From contig LKUF01000314.1 in the NCBI GenBank assembly GCA_001412335.1, forward strand, positions 1-12,119: a stretch of 12,119 nt of DNA. The letters run 5' to 3'. The position numbers and the translations under genes are program-made. The notes below the pieces were generated by a model, which was not told the origin of the DNA, did not search any database, and saw only the letters and a program-made list of their open reading frames with translations. This document shows, piece after piece, positions 1 to 7,161 of the stretch. The DNA is from Methanolinea sp. SDB (lineage in GTDB: Archaea; Halobacteriota; Methanomicrobia; Methanomicrobiales; Methanospirillaceae). Each line of letters begins with the position of its first letter. Positions within the stretch are counted from its first letter, which is position 1.

Positions 1-1010
1 TCCACGTCATGGTTGCTCCACTTGTTGTGGTGGAGCATGTAGAGCTTGAACTCCATCGGGCCGTCTGCGGTCATCGTGGTGGTCCGGCCAAACATAATCT
101 GGCCCATATCGATGACGATATGCGGGCTTGCATTCACCACGCTGATTATCTCCTCGCTTCGCGAGTCGATGTCCCGCCACGTGGAACCCCCGTATGAATG
201 GAACTGGACATGGGTGAGGTAGAGACTCTGCCGTCTGCTGTTTAAGTCAGGGACCAGGTTCATGGTATCGAGGGTGGTCCGGTAATTGCCCGGCACACCA
301 AGGTTGTTGCAATGGAGATGGACAGAGTGGGGAAGCGCAAGCATCTCGTTTGCCCGAATCATGGTCTCGATGATCTCGGCAGGGGTGACCTCAAAATATG
401 GCACTGTATCGTGGATGCTTGAGACATCCTCGCCCCATCCCCATGCCTCCGTTCCGCCCGGATTGGTCAGCTTGATCGCAAAACCTTTCACCGCAGAGAG
501 GATCCACGCGACAACGGCCGCTGCCCGTTTCACATCCTTTTCACGGACCGCCTCCATAACAGACCAGTTGCCGTCAAAAAGGGTATTTGCCATCATATCC
601 TGGTGGGGCGTTGCAGTGAACTCCTCGTGCGTATGCCGTGCCTCGAGGGGCGCCATGGCGCCTTCGAGAAGGGTCGTGTACCCCATCGTGCTGTACCGAT
701 ACGAGTTCCCGAATGTTGTCGGAACACTGTAGCCCGACGTGACGTGCATGCTTCCATTGCGGGAAGTCCTGCCCGCCCTCATATCCTCGGGGCTCATGTA
801 CCGGCCGAAGTTGACCTTCGTGCCGCAGACATGGGTATGTGAGTCGATTCCGCCAGGAAGGGTCAGGCACCTGTCCGCATCAATAATATCTGCCCTGCCG
901 CTCACATCCTCAACGATCCTCCCGTCCCTGATGGCAATATCCATCACTTCGCCATTGATGCCATTCAACGGATCGATTACATATGCGTTCCTGATCAGCA
1001 GTTCGCTCAT
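1..1010 (-). CDS. fwdA: Formylmethanofuran dehydrogenase subunit A, 3' end outside window
   Basis: Amidohydrolase-fold subunit of formylmethanofuran dehydrogenase. In the known enzyme it condenses formate, made at the FwdB site, with methanofuran at a binuclear zinc centre. The first 336 codons are visible; the family is usually about 570 residues, so the C-terminus and the late catalytic aspartate lie beyond the left edge. Seen: the metal-binding motif GIDSHTHVCG (His58, His60), a lysine in GFAIKLTNPGG (Lys180) at the place of the carboxylated zinc-bridging lysine, and the histidine cluster LPHSVHLHCNN near 226-236. The ATG at 1010 overlaps the fwdB stop as ATGA and has AGGAGA 7-8 nt upstream. 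It is the last gene visible in the eha-fwd operon. The Mo (fmd) and W (fwd) isoforms cannot be told apart here. Confidence 0.95.
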   Translation of the reverse strand, partial: MSELLIRNAYVIDPLNGINGEVMDIAIRDGRIVEDVSGRADIIDADRCLTLPGGIDSHTHVCGTKVNFGRYMSPEDMRAGRTSRNGSMHVTSGYSVPTTFGNSYRYSTMGYTTLLEGAMAPLEARHTHEEFTATPHQDMMANTLFDGNWSVMEAVREKDVKRAAAVVAWILSAVKGFAIKLTNPGGTEAWGWGEDVSSIHDTVPYFEVTPAEIIETMIRANEMLALPHSVHLHCNNLGVPGNYRTTLDTMNLVPDLNSRRQSLYLTHVQFHSYGGSTWRDIDSRSEEIISVVNASPHIVIDMGQIMFGRTTTMTADGPMEFKLYMLHHNKWSNHDV

Positions 1011-2296
1011 GATCCGGTCTCCTTCCGTATGATCTGGTAGATCTTTTCGAGGACTTCACTGTCACTTGGATACGTGGTTTCGATCACCTTGCGGGTGCGT
1101 ATGGGGACACCGTCCATCCGGTATGCAGTTCCCTCGGCATCTATGCCGGTAACTGCGACCGGTATCTGGAGACGGGAGAGATGCGTGGTGGCATTGACGT
1201 GCGGATCGATCTGGATGGTGGGGATGCCTGCAAGATGCCGGCAGCAATCCCTGGGGAAATGTGCCCCGGGATCACTTCCCACCACCAGGCAGGCATCACA
1301 TTCGCCGCGTTTGAGAATGTCGACGCTGGTGGTCTCACCCGGGTTGTAAAATGCAATCCCCCTGGCAAAATCCACTGCAAAAGGATAACCCGAAATCCAG
1401 GTGAAGACTTCGTTTGAGCCATACACGTTCCAGTGCCCCCTCATGGGTGAGATGGTGAACTTGGTATGGCGGTTCAGTTCTTCCACGAGCTCGATCGCAT
1501 TCCGGATATTTTTGTACTTCCCCCGTGACATAGTCAGACCGAGACCGAAGAACATTGCACCAAACTTTGCTGACTTGCAGATATCCGCAACCCTGAAGAG
1601 CTGTTCTCTTTCCACGCCGCAGATATTCAGGGGCAGCATGTCCCCCTTGCCCCTGACAATCGCCCGCAGGGCCGAGAGGAGAGCGTAATCGGCACCGGGC
1701 TCCACCATGATGAACTCATCTGCGATATTTGCCGTCTCGGTCTTCCTGATGTCGACCACGATGACCTTTCGCTCGTGGAACGCCTCTTTCAGGAAGAAAC
1801 CATCCGCATAGGTCGTATAACGGCTCATGTGACGCGGGTGGGCTTCGATAGGGTTTGAACCCCAGTACACGATCACATCTGCCCTGTTCTTGACCTGCCC
1901 GAGGGTGCATCCCGGGTGGCCTACCTCCTGGATTGCCATGATGGAAGGTCCATGGCACACTGTCGATGTATTGTCAATCACGGCTCCCAGCAGTTCTGCC
2001 ATGTGAACACCGATAGTCTGGGCTTCCCCGTGTGTTCCGCTCCAGCCGTACAGAAGCGGGCGATCGGCATCAAGGAGTACCTCGGCAGTAGTCTGTATCG
2101 CCTCGTCGAGACCGACCTTCTCCCAGTTCCCACCATCCCGTTTAATAGGGGTTTTCAACCGGTTATTGCCCATGAATTTTTTATTTGCAAGCGTACAACC
2201 GTTTTCAACACTGACAACCCTGTCCCCCTCCACCTCGACCACGAGGTCATCGCACAGGCACCCGCAGAAGGTACAGACCACGTCTTCAATCTTCAT
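1007..2296 (-). CDS. fwdB: Formylmethanofuran dehydrogenase subunit B (catalytic)
   Basis: Catalytic molybdopterin subunit, 429 aa, which with FwdD reduces CO2 to formate at a W- or Mo-bis-pterin centre. Seen: the N-terminal [4Fe-4S] motif CTFCGCLCDD (residues 8-17) with a further Cys at 34, as in the formate dehydrogenase/DMSO reductase superfamily, and STVCHGPS with Cys114 in the position of the metal-ligating active-site residue. It is cysteine and not selenocysteine, since no in-frame TGA is present. Length is normal for the family, shorter than formate dehydrogenases because the C-terminal pterin domain is the separate FwdD. The ATG at 2296 follows GGGAGG by 8 nt and overlaps the end of fwdD by 11 nt. 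Its stop overlaps the fwdA start (ATGA). Could equally be named fmdB if the enzyme uses molybdenum. Confidence 0.96.
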   Translation of the reverse strand: MKIEDVVCTFCGCLCDDLVVEVEGDRVVSVENGCTLANKKFMGNNRLKTPIKRDGGNWEKVGLDEAIQTTAEVLLDADRPLLYGWSGTHGEAQTIGVHMAELLGAVIDNTSTVCHGPSIMAIQEVGHPGCTLGQVKNRADVIVYWGSNPIEAHPRHMSRYTTYADGFFLKEAFHERKVIVVDIRKTETANIADEFIMVEPGADYALLSALRAIVRGKGDMLPLNICGVEREQLFRVADICKSAKFGAMFFGLGLTMSRGKYKNIRNAIELVEELNRHTKFTISPMRGHWNVYGSNEVFTWISGYPFAVDFARGIAFYNPGETTSVDILKRGECDACLVVGSDPGAHFPRDCCRHLAGIPTIQIDPHVNATTHLSRLQIPVAVTGIDAEGTAYRMDGVPIRTRKVIETTYPSDSEVLEKIYQIIRKETGS

Positions 2297-2675
2297 ACCG
2301 GCATCCTCCCACCGATTCCATGAGTTTCCATATCGGCCATACGCCCTCCGTGGTGGGTTCGATATCGACCACCGTCGCCTTGAAATCAGGCATTCCAGTA
2401 CAGTGCGTTTCAGGACTGACTATGTGGTTGGCATAGGGGCCCAGGCAGACGAAGACCTCTCCCCTGGCCTGGCCTGCATCGGGAATTGCCTGCATGACGA
2501 TCTCTCCATGCGCACTCCTGACAACGATGGACGCTCTCTCTTCAATATCAAGTTCCATCATGTCCACCGGGTTCATCCGGCAGGTCGATGCTTCCTCTCT
2601 ATACGCTTCAGAGTTCTTGTGCTCGACATTCGAGCCCTGCGTGATTGTTCTGCCGGTGTTCAAAAGGAATCTCAT
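2286..2675 (-). CDS. fwdD: Formylmethanofuran dehydrogenase subunit D
   Basis: 129-aa molybdopterin-dinucleotide-binding domain protein. In other superfamily members it is fused to the C-terminus of the catalytic subunit; here it packs on FwdB as a separate chain. Seen: start MRFLLNTGRTITQGSNVEHK, a central MELDIEERASIVVRS segment typical of the double-psi beta-barrel, a CLGPYANHIV stretch, and the family signature HCTGMPDFKATVV near the C-terminus. I chose the ATG at 2675 and not an upstream in-frame start at 2771: it is preceded by GAGGAGG at 4-nt spacing, it overlaps the stop of the preceding iron-sulfur gene as ATGA, and the 32 residues upstream look like readthrough of that gene in another frame. 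It overlaps fwdB by 11 nt, which suggests translational coupling. Confidence 0.93.
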   Translation of the reverse strand: MRFLLNTGRTITQGSNVEHKNSEAYREEASTCRMNPVDMMELDIEERASIVVRSAHGEIVMQAIPDAGQARGEVFVCLGPYANHIVSPETHCTGMPDFKATVVDIEPTTEGVWPIWKLMESVGGCRYED

Positions 2676-3286
2676 AGTTCCTCCTCGGGTGCGTGTACTG
2701 CCTCCAGGAGCCTGGCTACCCTGATTGCCTCGTTTGGACACTGTTGTTCGCAGGTCTTGCATCCGGTACATTTCTCAGGGTGCAGGACCACGCACTTGCC
2801 TTCACTGACCTTGAGCAGGAGCTCGTCTGTGGAGGCACGGCCACCATGCGACATCTGGGCGTCGATGGTCTTGTTGACCGGGCAGGCAACCGCACAATTG
2901 CCGCAGCCCATGCACCGGTTCGTGTCGACATCGATACGGAACGAGAACGAGAGCATGGTGTTGTCATAGAACATGGATTCCAGTATACGGCCACTGTAGA
3001 GGACACCATTTGGACATGCCTCGACACAGAGGCCGCACCTGATACAATGTCCGGTATGGATGCGGGGTTCCCATCCCCCGTCATCAAGATGGATCACCTC
3101 GATCGCTCCGGGTGCCGGGCATGCCATCATGCAGAAGAGTGCATGGGTGCAGGTTTTACCGGTGAGCTCGGGGAATCCCCGTGAATACACGGGTGTCGTG
3201 AGCGGGGCGGTCTTTGCGAAGAGGAACTTGTGGATCCACTCGCGCCGTGCGAATTCCCGGATATATGATACGATAGAACCAAACAT
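2672..3286 (-). CDS. Four-motif iron-sulfur protein, Eha polyferredoxin-like
   Basis: 204-aa soluble electron carrier. Seen: three canonical cluster motifs, CIRCGLCVEACP, CMGCGNCAVACP and CTGCKTCEQQCP, plus an N-terminal CTHALFCMMACP whose second cysteine position is alanine. The N-terminus (MFGSIVSYIREFARREW) looks like an amphipathic helix, as in the HycF/NuoI-like proteins that dock on hydrogenase modules. Position after ehaO matches the slot of the polyferredoxins EhaP/EhaQ in Methanothermobacter, but it has fewer motifs than those, so I give no symbol. Likely role: carry electrons from EhaN/EhaO to ferredoxin or directly to Fwd, whose genes follow. Start: ATG at 3286 has GAGGT 4 nt upstream and lies 2 nt past the ehaO stop; an in-frame ATG at 3304 lies inside ehaO and is less likely. 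The stop overlaps fwdD (ATGA). Confidence 0.9.
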   Translation of the reverse strand: MFGSIVSYIREFARREWIHKFLFAKTAPLTTPVYSRGFPELTGKTCTHALFCMMACPAPGAIEVIHLDDGGWEPRIHTGHCIRCGLCVEACPNGVLYSGRILESMFYDNTMLSFSFRIDVDTNRCMGCGNCAVACPVNKTIDAQMSHGGRASTDELLLKVSEGKCVVLHPEKCTGCKTCEQQCPNEAIRVARLLEAVHAPEEEL

Positions 3287-3288
3287 TG

Positions 3289-4377
3289 CTACCTCTCGGT
3301 ACATGCGATGCAGGGATCGGCACTGATGAACGTGGACGGCACGTCTGCAAGCGATGCCACCCCTTTCAACATGTAGTGAGTGCAGGCCTCGATGTTCATG
3401 ATCGATGGAGTCTGTACAGATATATCGACGATTCGGCCTGCATCATCCGTCTTTACATAATAGGAGAGCTCGCCACGGGGAGCCTCACCCCGATAGACTG
3501 TCTCACCGGCGGACGGAATTCCCCCACCCCTGATTGGGCCGGGCTTGAGCATGTCCAGGCATCTCCTGATCAGGTCGATACTCTGCAGGATCTCCTCGAA
3601 CCGGACCATTATCCTTGCAAAATTGTCCCCTTCTGTCCGAAAAACAGGTTTGAAATTGAGTTTCTGGTACGTGGGGTGATGAAGGCGCATATCTGTTTCG
3701 GGCATGCCGCTCGCCCGTGCTGTCGGTCCGACAGCGTGTGCCTCTTTCGCGGATTCTTTTGTCAGTACGCCCACGTCCTTTGATCTCAGGGCAATGAGCG
3801 GGCCGCCCTCGAACATCCCGATGTATCTCTTCATGTCACGTTCGATTATCTCCAGGCTCGCCCGCAGGTGGACTGCGTCTTCATCACGGAGGTCGAATCG
3901 CACACCGCCGGGTACGATATATGCACACGTAACCCTGGCTCCGGTTATCCTCTCGAGTTCGTCCATGGCGCTTTCCCTGATGTCGAGGAGATACATACCA
4001 AGGGTCTCGTGTTCAATGGTGTAGCAGTACGAGAAATTGGCCAGGATATGGCTCTGCATCCTGTCAAGCTCGTTCACGATCACTCTCAGGAGGGATCCCC
4101 TCTCCGGGACGGGGATGTCGCTTATCTTCTCGAGGGCCTCGATAAAGACCATGTTGTGAATGACAGAACAGATGCCGCAGATCCGTTCGGCAAGGAACAT
4201 GACCTCCTGCCAGGGCCGGCCTCTCATGATCAGCTCGATCCCTTTCTTCATGTAGCCCAGTTCACATTCGGCAGAGAGCACATACTCTCCCCGGGTCTCG
4301 CATTTCACCCGTGCCGGCTCTTTGAAGCAGGGATGGACAGGGCCGATGGGTATTGACACATCGACGGTCTTTTTCAT
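3289..4377 (-). CDS. ehaO: Energy-converting hydrogenase A large subunit
   Basis: 362-aa [NiFe] large subunit of a group 4 membrane-bound hydrogenase, related to complex I 49-kDa/NuoD. It splits or forms H2 on the cytoplasmic face, coupled to ion movement through the membrane arm. Seen: the L1 motif RICGIC with Cys67 and Cys70, and the L2 motif DPCIACTER with Cys356 and Cys359, so all four nickel-ligating cysteines are present. The protein ends right after L2 with no C-terminal extension. Other family features include the N-terminal IGPVHP and a NELDRMQSHIL helix. The ATG at 4377 has AAGGAGG upstream and overlaps the ehaN stop (ATGA). The next gene starts 2 nt after its TAG. The Eha assignment over Ech or Mbh rests on the flanking small membrane subunits and the EhaM-like protein. 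Confidence 0.94.
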   Translation of the reverse strand: MKKTVDVSIPIGPVHPCFKEPARVKCETRGEYVLSAECELGYMKKGIELIMRGRPWQEVMFLAERICGICSVIHNMVFIEALEKISDIPVPERGSLLRVIVNELDRMQSHILANFSYCYTIEHETLGMYLLDIRESAMDELERITGARVTCAYIVPGGVRFDLRDEDAVHLRASLEIIERDMKRYIGMFEGGPLIALRSKDVGVLTKESAKEAHAVGPTARASGMPETDMRLHHPTYQKLNFKPVFRTEGDNFARIMVRFEEILQSIDLIRRCLDMLKPGPIRGGGIPSAGETVYRGEAPRGELSYYVKTDDAGRIVDISVQTPSIMNIEACTHYMLKGVASLADVPSTFISADPCIACTER

Positions 4378-4829
4378 TTTTTCCTCCTTTCATAGTCCTT
4401 GAAAACTTCTGGAGCAAGGGAGAGAACAGCCTGTAATATCTCTGTCGGACGCGGGGGACAGCCCGGCACCTGTGCCGCGATGGGGATGTGCTTGGAGACA
4501 GGGGGGTTGACATAACTGTGCGGCCTGTTGAATACGCAGCCCGAGATCGGGCAGTTGCCGATCGCGATGGCCACCTTCGGGTCAGGTATCTTCTCCCACA
4601 GGCCCTGCAGTTTATCCTCCCAGCCCGGGGTATAGGCCCCGATGACAAGGAGGATGTCTGCTTCCCGTGGGTTGTTGTGGACATATATCCCGTATTGCTC
4701 GATGTCGTATCGTGGTGCAAGGCATGCCAGCACTTCGATGTCGCATCCATTGCAGGAGCCCACGTCCACGTAGGCCACATGTATCGATCTCGACCGCACC
4801 AGGTTCTTGAATGACTGCAGAATACTCAT
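4374..4829 (-). CDS. ehaN: Energy-converting hydrogenase A small subunit
   Basis: 151-aa [NiFe] hydrogenase small subunit, NuoB/EchC-like. It holds the proximal [4Fe-4S] cluster next to the nickel site of EhaO. Seen: CNGCDIEVLAC (Cys26, Cys29), GNCPISGC (Cys93) and VPGCPPRPTEIL (Cys124), giving the four expected cluster ligands. The glycine usual after SG in this loop is replaced by Cys98, and Cys36 is also extra. No Tat signal is present, as expected for a cytoplasm-facing group 4 enzyme. The C-terminus (DYERRKK) is basic. The ATG at 4829 follows GGGGAGGAG and overlaps the ehaM stop (ATGA); the stop overlaps the ehaO start in the same way, so N and O are tightly coupled. Confidence 0.94.
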   Translation of the reverse strand: MSILQSFKNLVRSRSIHVAYVDVGSCNGCDIEVLACLAPRYDIEQYGIYVHNNPREADILLVIGAYTPGWEDKLQGLWEKIPDPKVAIAIGNCPISGCVFNRPHSYVNPPVSKHIPIAAQVPGCPPRPTEILQAVLSLAPEVFKDYERRKK

Positions 4830-5215
4830 GGGCGAAGCTCCTCCCCTATCAGCCTCTTTCCCCGGGAAACAGCCTCTTCCTGGGGTGTGCCATTCTCGAT
4901 CATCTCCCGTACCTGTCCAAGTATCGCATTCATCCTTTCCCGTTCAAGCAGGGGGATATACCGGGTGTACAGGACGCGTCCCAGTGCATCCGCAAGTGGG
5001 GCATCATTCCCTGTTTCGGCTTTTCCTGCCTCGTAGCGGGCAGGCAGGTTCTCCATCAGTATCATATCGAATCTCTCTATCATGTATCTCCTCAGGTTCT
5101 GGTGGCTTATTCCGAGATCGCCTGCTATCTCCCTGACAAGCCGATCATGCCGTGTGCTTATCAGTATGGCATATTTCATGGCCACGAGATCCTTCTCGTA
5201 GAGATACCTGCTCAC
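4826..5215 (-). CDS. ehaM: Energy-converting hydrogenase subunit M (DUF1959-like)
   Basis: 129-aa soluble, largely helical, charged protein with no membrane segments. By length, position just before ehaN and composition it fits EhaM, the DUF1959 family, whose biochemical role is not established. A segment around EIAGDLGISHQNLRRYMIERF could fold as a helix-turn-helix, though I would not infer DNA binding from that alone. Start: I chose GTG at 5215, not an upstream in-frame start at 5290. GTG overlaps the stop of the preceding gene as GTGA, a GGAGG lies 6 nt upstream, and the upstream residues (MGVSPGLVCC...) overlap another gene. The stop overlaps ehaN (ATGA). Confidence 0.82.
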   Translation of the reverse strand: MSRYLYEKDLVAMKYAILISTRHDRLVREIAGDLGISHQNLRRYMIERFDMILMENLPARYEAGKAETGNDAPLADALGRVLYTRYIPLLERERMNAILGQVREMIENGTPQEEAVSRGKRLIGEELRP

Positions 5216-5454
5216 AGTATCCCTCCAAGAATCAACGCTCCGTACAAAACGAAGAGCATCACAGCACACCAGACCAGGAGATACTCCCATCTCTTCAACG
5301 GTACCTCCTCCCGGTACCAGAAGACACTGGTTGCAGCAAGCAGGAGAATTCCTACAGCAAGGCCCTGCATGTTGACCGATGGCCTCTCGAGGATCTGGAC
5401 GCCGTCCAGGAGAATGTAGAAGATTCCTCCGGCAAGAACGAACTCCTTTATCAC
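5212..5454 (-). CDS. Small membrane subunit of Eha hydrogenase (EhaK/EhaL position)
   Basis: About 80-aa hydrophobic protein with three probable transmembrane helices: around FVLAGGIFYILLDGVQIL, GLAVGILLLAATSVFWY and LLVWCAVMLFVLYGALIL. A short charged loop (REEVPLKRWE) lies between the second and third. It sits between ehaJ and ehaM, where Methanothermobacter has two small genes, ehaK and ehaL; only one is here and I cannot say which, although L seems more likely. Start: several GTG codons are in frame (5469, 5466, 5463, 5454). I prefer 5454 because it overlaps the ehaJ stop as GTGA, the same arrangement as at ehaM and ehaE; the upstream GGTGGTGG run could serve as its ribosome binding site. 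Confidence 0.75.
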   Translation of the reverse strand: MIKEFVLAGGIFYILLDGVQILERPSVNMQGLAVGILLLAATSVFWYREEVPLKRWEYLLVWCAVMLFVLYGALILGGIL

Positions 5455-6296
5455 AGCAACCACCACCACAAGACTGCGACGTATACGATCATCACGGCGG
5501 TGATCAGGGTCTGGACGGTGACGCTGTCAAACGGCGAGAGCATGGGGCAGAGTGCGCATATGAACGAGAGGGTGACGACGATGAGAACCATCAGGACAAG
5601 CATCAGCCAGAACGGCACTGCACCGATGAATACCAGGATAAACGTCATCAGGAGCACATATGTCTTCAACCCGTTGCATATCTCAAGGCCTGCCCTCCAG
5701 ACACCGAAGTGTTCTGTCTTGTATCCACTCACCAGTTCCTTGCTTTCCACGATCGAGAATGGGCCAAACGGCATCTTTGAGACTATCACCATGTACATTG
5801 CAACTGCCACCAGGGGGATGACAAATATCAGTGGTCCTGATGCTTCCTGGTACGCGATAATATCTGATATGGAGAGAGACTTCGTGAATAGTGTGATCGC
5901 GGCAACAGATACAAAAAGCGGAATCTCGGATGCCGCTGATATGACCGATCTGACACCCCCAAACTTTCCATACGGCGACCCCGAGGAGAGGCCAAACCCA
6001 TGCTCAACGATCTTGTGCAGCATGTAGATCCCAAAGATTATGAGAAGGCTGCCCCCTGCAAGCACTATGAAGAACGCCGCCGTCCAGATTCCGATGGCGA
6101 TCAATACCACCGCGACAAAAAGTGTCTCGCTCGCCGTGTGTGGAACCCACGTGCTCTTGAACGAGAACTTGAACATGTGGAGTATCTCCTGCCAGATCGG
6201 GGGACCCGGTCTCCGCTGTACGCGGGCGATGACCTTCCGGTGTATCCCGAGCAGCAGAAGGCCGAAGAACACAGCAAACAGCAGGTAGTGTATCAT
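5451..6296 (-). CDS. ehaJ: Energy-converting hydrogenase A subunit J (NuoH-like)
   Basis: 281-aa membrane protein with about eight hydrophobic segments, homologous to complex I NuoH and EchB. It links the hydrogenase module to the ion-pumping membrane arm. Seen: an early cytoplasmic loop (IARVQRRPGPPIWQEILHMF) containing the family's RVQxRxGPP motif, the conserved-type loop EHGFGLSSGSPYGKFGG followed by ASEIPLF, and ESKELVSGY matching the NuoH E-L-V-x-GY region. Start: ATG at 6296 lies 1 nt past the ehaI stop with a GGGGT upstream. An in-frame start at 6383 would add 29 residues (MHSRCLSSRRACGG...) that overlap ehaI and have no family look. The stop overlaps the next gene (GTGA). Confidence 0.92.
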   Translation of the reverse strand: MIHYLLFAVFFGLLLLGIHRKVIARVQRRPGPPIWQEILHMFKFSFKSTWVPHTASETLFVAVVLIAIGIWTAAFFIVLAGGSLLIIFGIYMLHKIVEHGFGLSSGSPYGKFGGVRSVISAASEIPLFVSVAAITLFTKSLSISDIIAYQEASGPLIFVIPLVAVAMYMVIVSKMPFGPFSIVESKELVSGYKTEHFGVWRAGLEICNGLKTYVLLMTFILVFIGAVPFWLMLVLMVLIVVTLSFICALCPMLSPFDSVTVQTLITAVMIVYVAVLWWWLL

Positions 6297-6297
6297 T

Positions 6298-6501
6298 TCA
6301 GTACCCCAGGAATGGTATATCAGGATCCCTCTGCCGTGCCATCCACCACAGGCCCGTCGAGAGGACAAACAGCGGGAATGCAATCACCAAAAGACCTTCA
6401 TAATAGAGGAGCGGCATGAGTCGCAGGGCCCAGAGGGCCGTGGCTGCGATCCCTGCAAAGCCCGATAGCAGCATCATGGTGAATGGAATCTCTTTCTTCA
6501 T
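6298..6501 (-). CDS. ehaI: Energy-converting hydrogenase A subunit I
   Basis: 67-aa integral membrane protein with two clear helices: around MMLLSGFAGIAATALWAL and YEGLLVIAFPLFVLSTGLWW. A polar C-terminal tail follows (ARQRDPDIPFLGY). No catalytic motif is visible; identification rests on size, topology and position between ehaH and ehaJ. The ATG at 6501 is 3 nt after the ehaH stop. The stop is 1 nt before the ehaJ ATG. Its precise role in the membrane arm is unknown; the family is one of the small Eha-specific subunits. Confidence 0.8.
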   Translation of the reverse strand: MKKEIPFTMMLLSGFAGIAATALWALRLMPLLYYEGLLVIAFPLFVLSTGLWWMARQRDPDIPFLGY

Positions 6502-6504
6502 CTT

Positions 6505-7161
6505 TCACACCGTCAGGACAACCTCGATCACCCGCAGAAAGATCAGCAGGGACGAGAGGGAGCACATGATCACATAGGGAGCGCCCGGAGCCCGGAACAT
6601 CTCCGCTTTCGCAGCATAGAACGGCGCCATACCTTCACCCATCACCCCGAGGGTCAGGAGCGCTTTGACAACCAGTGGGACTTTCGTTGCGCCCGGCAAC
6701 GCGAGTTCCAGGATGGAGAGGGTCCCTGTCGTCGCAGCGACTATCGCGGCACCTGCAAAAAGGGGGACCGTCGCGCTCATGGCGACCAGGCCATACTGGT
6801 AAGCTGCATTCTGGACGTGCCTGCTCTTGACGGCGGCAACGATACCCACGTTACATATTCCCACCGCCGAGGTGAAGAGGGCAAAATCGAAGATGTCCCC
6901 GGTGACCATGGCGCCCATGGAGGCCAGACCACATGCGATGGCCATGAACCTCCTGAACTTCATCTCGGATATCGAGATCTCCTTGGCAAGGTATGCATCG
7001 CCTCCAAATACGATATCGATCTGCCTCTCGGGTTTGCTGATTATCACGAGGATAGTGAAGACCAGGGCGAGAATGAAGAGGGTGAGCGTAAATGGGGTGA
7101 AGTAGATGACAATATCGCCAAATGGAAGCAGGAACAATGGCTGGCCGCCGATCTCGATCAT
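6505..7161 (-). CDS. ehaH: Energy-converting hydrogenase A subunit H (ion-translocating membrane subunit)
   Basis: 218-aa polytopic membrane protein with about six helices, distantly related to the NuoL/M/N and Mrp antiporter subunits that carry ion channels. Seen: a long first helix region (FTPFTLTLFILALVFTILVI), a basic loop (SKPERQIDIVF), TGDIFDFALFTSAVG, and VMGEGMAPFYAAKAEMF, where the PFYAAKAEM segment resembles the PFHxW-type loop of NuoL/M-like proteins. Buried Lys and Glu residues there are candidates for ion transfer (inference). It is much shorter than NuoL, as usual for Eha. The ATG at 7161 has GGGGTGAGG upstream and overlaps the ehaG stop (ATGA). Confidence 0.88.
   Translation of the reverse strand: MIEIGGQPLFLLPFGDIVIYFTPFTLTLFILALVFTILVIISKPERQIDIVFGGDAYLAKEISISEMKFRRFMAIACGLASMGAMVTGDIFDFALFTSAVGICNVGIVAAVKSRHVQNAAYQYGLVAMSATVPLFAGAAIVAATTGTLSILELALPGATKVPLVVKALLTLGVMGEGMAPFYAAKAEMFRAPGAPYVIMCSLSSLLIFLRVIEVVLTV

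Noticed and set aside
286..732. Long open frames antisense to fwdA, and similar frames antisense to the other genes
   Set aside because: They are shadows of the GC-rich minus-strand genes, with no start signals and no family features.
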